Under the pieces are notes generated by a model. That model saw only the letters and a list, made by a program, of their open reading frames with translations, ran no database searches and was not told where the DNA came from. Both the position numbers and the translations under genes were made by a program. 64,000 nt of DNA, taken from Rutpela maculata (taxonomy: Eukaryota; Arthropoda; Insecta; Coleoptera; Cerambycidae). Below are positions 58,492 to 64,000 of the stretch, piece by piece (position 1 is the stretch's first letter; the number at the start of each line of letters is the position of its first letter). The DNA lies in assembly GCA_936432065.2 (NCBI GenBank), contig OW386293.2, positions 20,720,234-20,784,233 on the forward strand. The letters run 5' to 3'.

Positions 58492-60989
58492 CGAGGGGGC
58501 AACCGCTGAGGGGAAATAGTGTACAAATCGGAGGAATTAGGAAGGAATTAGGAAGGAATTGAAGGTATTTCGGAAGGAATTATTAGGTATTAAGGGAATT
58601 ACAGGGGAATTTGGAGGAAATAAATATTATTACGAGGCATTAGAAGGGAATTAAGAGGAAATAAAAGGTATTAGGAGGGAATTAGAGCGTAAAAATATTG
58701 AAATAGAATGTTTATCTTGAAGAATTACATACCAATTCTTATATAAAGGACGTCAGAGTTGTAAAAACATTAGCACCGAGATTAGCGCTAAAAATATCTA
58801 GTAAAGAAAAAATATTTAATTTAATTAAACTACCGATGATACTATGGACTTCTAGTTCAGTAATATAACGATTTATATCGGACAAAATTCATAAAGTTTT
58901 GAAAATTGGTAGAAATGTTAAGGATAGCATAAGAATTACTAAACCGAAAAGTTCCCACCCCTAAATAGTGTGCTTCATCCCCTAGGACGCCGTTTCCACC
59001 CCCCATTTTGAGATTATCTCGGGAACGGATCACTTTTTGATCAATTATTCCTTGTAAAATTCTGTATAAAAAACGTCTCTACACTTTTTTTCCTAAAATT
59101 AATAGTACCCTGGGAAATAAGGCGCACACATAAGGGTTGGTTCCGGTCAACACAATAAATTGTAATCTTTACTATGAACTACTTTAAAGTTCAATGCTTA
59201 ACGCTAAAGCAGTAGCTACTAAACTCCACCTAAAATTATAATAAATGTACCACTTTCATCCTCTCACCTCTATAAAATAACGCGATTTTTAAAGAAGCGA
59301 GAATATTGTATAGTGTACTTGTTTCCACGCCAGGTAAAGTACTTGGCGTGTGGTGTCCCCTGTAGGCCGAATCCACTAATTATCAAAAGGTTACCTACGT
59401 TAATTAATCTTCATCGTCTTCCATAGACTCGACATTCATGCATGCTTGTCCGTGGTAATGGTAACACATTGTGGAGCAACGTAAGCCTGCTCTTCTGCAA
59501 CTGCACCTATTTTCGCACCTTAATTTGCATGACTAAGAAATAAGTGTTATAACAGATTCGGGAGCCGGTTCTTTTGTTGTCATAGTTCGAGTTAATATAC
59601 CGCCAACTTTTTTCCATCCCCAATCAGTAGCTTCTAGCGCAACGTTTTTCCATGTTTGAATTTGGTAAAAAACGCGATTTAAGTGTTGCCAAGCAGCAGC
59701 AGAAGTTGTTGGTAGTTTTGATAATATTACAGTATTGTTCGCTTTACCAACAAGTTTGTTAAAAGTATGAATCTGTACACATCTAGACTTTTTTCTGCGG
59801 AGGTAGAGTTGTATAAAGCTAGAACAAATCGCTGTCCTACGTCTAGAATTTCTCCATGACTAGCTTTTTCATTATTAAAACTTTGCACGATGTCTTGTAA
59901 TACTTCAGTAATATAACAGTTAAAATTGTAATATATTGGACAAAATTCATAAAGTTTCAAAAATTGTGTGCTTCATCCCCTAGAGGACGTCGTTTCCACC
60001 CCCATTTTGAGGTTTTCTAGATTATTTCTGGAACGGTGCATTTTTTCCATAAGAAAACCTATATACAGAATTATTCCTTATAAAATTCTCTATAAAAAAC
60101 TTCTCTAAACTTTTTTCCTAAAATCAATAGTACTTTGGTAATGAGGCAAATGTAATCAGCGCAGGTCGTATAATTCGCTGAATATCCGTATGGCTATTTC
60201 CAAAGTTGTCTTTACGCGAAAAAAGTATAAATATCTATACACCACCACAATGTAAAAAATTTCAATTTCTCCCATTACATCTCAGACGACCCAGGGCAAC
60301 TGCATTATTTTAGAGCTTGCTGTAAACGCTGTTACTGTTCAGGGCTGCCAATATGCGGGATTTTACGCAAAAACCGGGTATTTTAAACCCACTTTCGGGT
60401 AAAATCGAAACCGGAAGTCGGCCATTTTGGTTCTTTACATTATATAATTGGAAATTATATCCCATATCACTACACCAAATTTGAAAAAAAATCCATTATC
60501 CCATTCAAAAGTTACAACAGTGTCCCTATCGGCTGAGCGACCCGGTATGCAATATTCTCACTTCATCAAAAATCGCGTTATTTTATAGGGGTGAGAGAAA
60601 TTTATTATAATTTTAGGCGGACTTTAGTAGCTACTGCTTTAGCGTTAAGTATTGAACTTTAAAGTAGATTATAGTAAAGATTACAATTTATTGTGTTGAC
60701 CGAAACCAACCCTTATGTGTGCGCCTTATTTCCCACGGTACTATTAATTTTAGGGAAAAAGTGTAGAGACATTTTTGTTAGAGAATTTTATAAGGAACAA
60801 TTTTGTATATAGGTATTTTTATCAAAAAGTGCACCGTTCCCGAGATAATCTAGAAAATATTAAGGTATTAGGAGGAAATAAAGGTATTTGAGGAATTAGG
60901 GGAATTACAAGGAATTAAAGGGGAAATAAAGGGTATTTTTCTAGAATAGGTATTAGGTGTACAAAATTTCGCCAGCGGTTGCCCCCTCG
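58492..60989 (-). mobile_element. TIR element V, 2.5 kb, with 8-bp TSD and Cys-rich gene remnant
   Basis: The 17-bp perfect TIR CGAGGGGGCAACCGCTG bounds the element, and an exact 8-bp duplication GCCGAACC flanks it (58484-58491 and 60990-60997). Inner inverted arms of about 300 bases lie at 59010-59312 and 60552-60857. A direct repeat links 58850-59120 and 59915-60145. The outer 400 bases are rich in AGGAATTAGG-type words. The minus-strand gene remnant at 59404-59960 is inside. The related empty site in repeat R copy 1 (around 745-755) reads GCCAAACCTC. Confidence 0.9.
59404..59960 (-). pseudogene. Element V protein remnant (XPG-like family with C-terminal Cys cluster)
   Basis: On the minus strand, 59960-59727 reads KLYEFCPIYYNFN, ITEVLQDIVQSFNNEKASHG and FVLALYNSTSAEKSLDVYRF. 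A frameshift follows, then TTSAAAWQHLNRVFYQ, NVALEATDWGWKKVGG and KEPAPESVITLIS. A stop and a Cys cluster, CSCRRAGLRCSTMC and GQACMN, end the frame at about 59404. The order matches 1098-1612: KFTC/ALY segment, helix, GW motif, APE linker, Cys cluster. The N-terminal nuclease part is missing. It is framed by V's TIRs, so it is probably the element's own gene. Confidence 0.65.
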
Positions 60990-61170
60990 GCCGAACCTCT
61001 TCTCTTGAGAAGAGTAGGAATCTTGTACTTGCTTAACATTTAATAGACAAGTGACCGCTTGCTTTACATCACCTCCGAAGGATGGTATATCCACTACGTA
61101 ATCTCCGTCTTGAAATTACATAGCTTCCGCGTATACGCTGATATACAAGCCGCTAGAGGGTGGAACGAGA

Positions 61171-61243
61171 TCGCTGTGTTTCCCACGATGAATTTCACCC
61201 ATCCAAGTACTAATCGCGCTGAACGTTGCTTCACTGGAGTATC
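61171..61243 (-). ncRNA. 5S-rRNA-like segment in repeat R copy 2
   Basis: The plus strand reads CACCCATCCAAGTACTAATC then GCGCTGAACGTTGCTTCACT. This resembles the reverse complement of the middle of 5S rRNA and aligns with 921-991. It is not a functional gene. Confidence 0.55.
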
Positions 61244-61280
61244 GAAATACAGCGCAGTGAAGACGCCTCTACGCTCGTCC

Positions 61281-62755
61281 TTAATATATTTGTTGTTAGC
61301 TGCCTTTTTAGTTTCTGTTATTTTACCCCCTTGTACTTTGCGATGATTTATATTAGTTCATCATATTGTCATCATTAGGATTTTGAATATACAGAACTCT
61401 TATTAGATCTGAGTATATCTATATGTATGTATGTAAGTCGCACGCATGTGTCTATCATTTTTTGCACTATTTAGCAAAAAAATGTGTAAAATTATTGGAC
61501 TCTTGTTTGTTATAAAATGGACTGAGAAGTTCTTCTTGGTCCACCCTATAATTGCACTTATAAAGTTGCGACTACCCACACTCAAACATAAATATTAATC
61601 AATTTGGAAGTCACAAAAATTACAGTTAGAATTTTCGCAATATTCTATCGTTATTTACGTTTTAAAATAAAAGAGTTAGTTTTTACAGGCAAATCTATGA
61701 GTTTACCACAATCGAGGAGCTTTTAAGCAAATAATTTCGAAGGGACACAACGAATAATTGGATGTTCTTGTTCCAAATGCTTTCACTTGACATTTTCTGG
61801 TTGATATGCCTATGGGGATCCCTTTTTTGTTGATCTGGTTATTGTCCCCCTATTTTCAGCTTAGATATATGGGAATAAAAACTGATAGATGCCACTTTTT
61901 TTGTTTGAGACAATAAGTGGGACATCCCACAGGCCTTTACACACTGATCGGAGTTCAATTTATCTGGGAAACTAATGTACTGGTAGAAAAACAGGACTCA
62001 TTCAACAGTTTTCTAATATTATATTATAATGCTGACATTTTATGTGCACCGAAGATTTATTAAACTTCGTGATATCCTCAAATATATTATTTATACATTT
62101 ATCTTAGATATATTTAACATGATATATTTGAATACACAATGCTTGGGACTGGTGTGAAGTCAAGCCATAAGACTCAATGGTATTACCACCCCCAAGGCAT
62201 TTTCAAACTTCCTTTTGTTGTCGAAAACAACTTTACACCAGGTGCATGAAGATAGTCAAATAAAAGTGAACGCAAATGTAAAAAATGTTCAGGAACTGGT
62301 GATTTGTAACAATCTTAAAAAATAGTCCTTCTCAAAGTTCTCCAATAACATATAGTTGTCTTAGGGACTACAAGGTAAATAATGTCCCCAATTTATTTCC
62401 AAAACACAAAAAAGCAGTTCTAGCCTATAAAGGTGGAGAGCATTATAGACTAGTTTCAAAGGAATTTTTAGATACATTTTAGCAATTACAGTGAATTAGA
62501 TATTAGAAACAGATATTTGTTGCTGATTGTGTCCAACTTAAAAATTGCACTAAAACCTGTTTTTTTCTGTCAATCTATAGAGCGGTGAAAATAGATGGCC
62601 TGCTTTGTAATTACTTACATTAATTTCCCAGTATAATTAAAAAAAATATGTTTTAGTGCCATTCGATTCAGCTCGATGGAAATAGTATTTGAGAATGCTT
62701 TTAAGGTCAATTTAAACAATTTAAAAAAAAATGCAACATGAAATATGCCATTAGT
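61281..62755. other. AT-rich spacer
   Basis: No gene or element was recognised. The 60-codon minus frame 61403-61585 is unsupported. Confidence 0.4.
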
Positions 62756-63789
62756 CGGGAGCCCATATTAGCTGTACGTGCACCCCCCCACCCCCCCCCC
62801 CCCCCGATTATGGGGACAAATAAATATTAATGCCTAAGGAACAATTTTAGACATGTCCCAAAAAAATAATTGACTGTACTTTCAAAATGGCGTCCATGTT
62901 TATAAAGAAAAAATTGCAAATATTGTTTTTGTTATTTAACACAAAAAGTAAAAAAGATGTAGAAAAACTTTCTGCACAAAACCAAGTGCCTAAAATTTTC
63001 TACAATTTTGTTCCTATACAATATTTGGATAGGAGTTGCCGTTTTCGAGATATATACAATTAAAAAAAAAACTAAATTAAAATTAAATGTAAATTACTCT
63101 TTGATACCGGATTTGACAATAAAAGAAGGCTAATTAACATATTCGCATTAGCAGAAGAGTACGGACCCCAAAAATGTTCGGCATTACTGGGCCTTCATTC
63201 ATTTACTGGATGCGACTCAGCGCATTTAAGGGAAAAGGAAAGATAAAACCCCTAAAAATGTTACTTTTTCCCAAATATTGCAAGATTTGGGGAGTAGCTA
63301 GAATATTTCCTCAGTCGCTTACTGAAATTCTTCAGGAGATGATTCCAAATCAAGTCATAATAGATGAAAGTGAGGATGATAACGATATTATAAATGAAGC
63401 AATAGAGGAAGAAATATTCGATGTATCGGGAGACTGTGATAGTGAATCTGAAAGCGAATAAGGTGTTACTTACGTTTTATATTGAATTTTATATTTTATT
63501 TTAAGAGCTGAATCATTTATCTGGAAAATGGTAACTCCTATCCAAATAATATATAGGAACAAAATTGTAGAAAATTTTATGCTCTTTGTTTTTTGTGCAG
63601 AAAGATTTCTCCGCCTTTTTTAGTTTTTGTGTCAAATGACAAAAACAATATTTGCAAACATTTTTTTTATAAACATGGACCATATTTTGAAATTACAGCC
63701 AATTTTTTTTTTGGGACATGTTTAAAATTGTTCCATAGGCTTTAATCTTTATGAAAAACATACGCACGTACAGTTAGGGTAGGCTCCCG
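62756..63789 (+). mobile_element. TIR element X, copy 3 (internally deleted, 4-bp TSD)
   Basis: The ends are CGGGAGCCC at the left (then CTGTACGTGCACCCC and a C-run) and mirrored GTACAGTTAGGGTAGGCTCC CG at the right (ends 63789). TAGT flanks both sides (62752-62755 and 63790-63793). The gene inside is shortened to about 375 bases, and the arms are kept. Confidence 0.85.
63086..63461 (+). pseudogene. Element X protein, internally deleted
   Basis: 63100-63250 reads DTGFDNKRRLINIFALAEEY, SALLGLHSFTGCDSAHL and a lysine-rich REKER. After a frame change it jumps to PQSLTEILQEMIPNQ, then the acidic tail and ESESE (stop at 63459-63461). The central part seen in copies 1 and 2 is absent. The 95-codon frame 63174-63461 is a hybrid of two reading frames. 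Confidence 0.65.
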
Positions 63790-63793
63790 TAGT

Positions 63794-64000
63794 ATATACA
63801 TATTATAAAAATTATATTATTTTTTTTACCTTTCACCACTTGTGTAACGAGAACGGTAGTAGATATACCCAAAATGCACAGAATCATTTTTGTAGAGCAC
63901 CTAATTTTCATCATAATTTATGAACTAGAGGCAGCAGCGTTCGTGTCTATATAATTGAAAATTAAGAAACTTCGAAAAAAAAATGTTTTAATTGATTTTT
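63794..64000. other. AT-rich end of window
   Basis: Nothing recognised. Confidence 0.4.

Larger units (their letters stand above)
58409..61280. repeat. Repeat R, copy 2, split by element V
   Basis: 58409-58491 matches 670-752 and 60998-61280 continues it (to match 1030). The 5S-like antisense box lies at 61171-61243. Removing V plus one TSD restores the arrangement of copy 1. Confidence 0.85.

Overview
This window looks like intergenic, repeat-dominated DNA of an animal nuclear genome, most likely an insect. It is AT-rich and full of decayed transposable elements with introns, stop codons and frameshifts. No convincing host gene, tRNA, rRNA array, operon or CRISPR array is visible. Almost every recognisable protein is mobile-element-like and broken. 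The one long open frame (10281-11501) belongs to a multicopy family of unnamed arthropod proteins and is itself frameshifted at both ends. Family names rest on motif recognition from memory; no search was run.

Layout. 1-500: 3' tail of a Jockey-like non-LTR element. 670-1030: repeat 'R', which carries an antisense 5S-rRNA-like box. 1098-1612: remnant of a Cys-rich, XPG-nuclease-like (Academ-type?) transposon protein. 1769-1902: palindrome. 2270-5060 (minus): 5'-truncated RNase-H-bearing non-LTR element with a mutated catalytic box. 5190-5435: mariner-like tail. 6120-9000 (minus): Jockey-like reverse transcriptase split by a 1.25 kb terminal-inverted-repeat (TIR) element (7419-8670). 9876-11535: the unnamed conserved gene. 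13125-13460: 76-bp minisatellite. 13567-14800: possible BEL/Pao-type LTR and leader. 14804-18650: element X copy 1, split by a foldback element (15246-17878) that itself holds a copy of repeat Y. 18802-21094: TIR element S with a DDE-like protein. 22645-26640: Y copies, a 30-bp minisatellite and a hAT-like element (25122-26633) inside a Jockey tail. 29960-41865: inverted repeats, foldbacks, a 677-bp tandem duplication of Y, Jockey pieces and element W copy 1. 44042-45761: mariner-like element with palindromic ends. 46430-48650: tandem repeats. 50270-53270: foldbacks T and U. 53858-56232: X copy 2 carrying W copy 2. 57240-57880: Jockey RT. 58409-61280: repeat R split by element V (58492-60989). 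62756-63789: X copy 3, internally deleted.

The most informative structures are insertions whose boundaries can be read from target-site duplications (TSDs). These are V (8 bp, with a related empty site at 670-1030), W (8 bp in both copies), X (4 bp in two copies), U (7-8 bp, with a related empty site at about 53712), the hAT-like element (8 bp) and the mariner-like element (TA). V and X have different ends and different TSD lengths, yet both carry genes of one protein family, also seen at 1098-1612. This is the best candidate here for an under-described mobile system. The nesting also gives relative ages: X older than the foldback, foldback older than Y; X older than W; R older than V; Jockey older than hAT, hAT older than Y.
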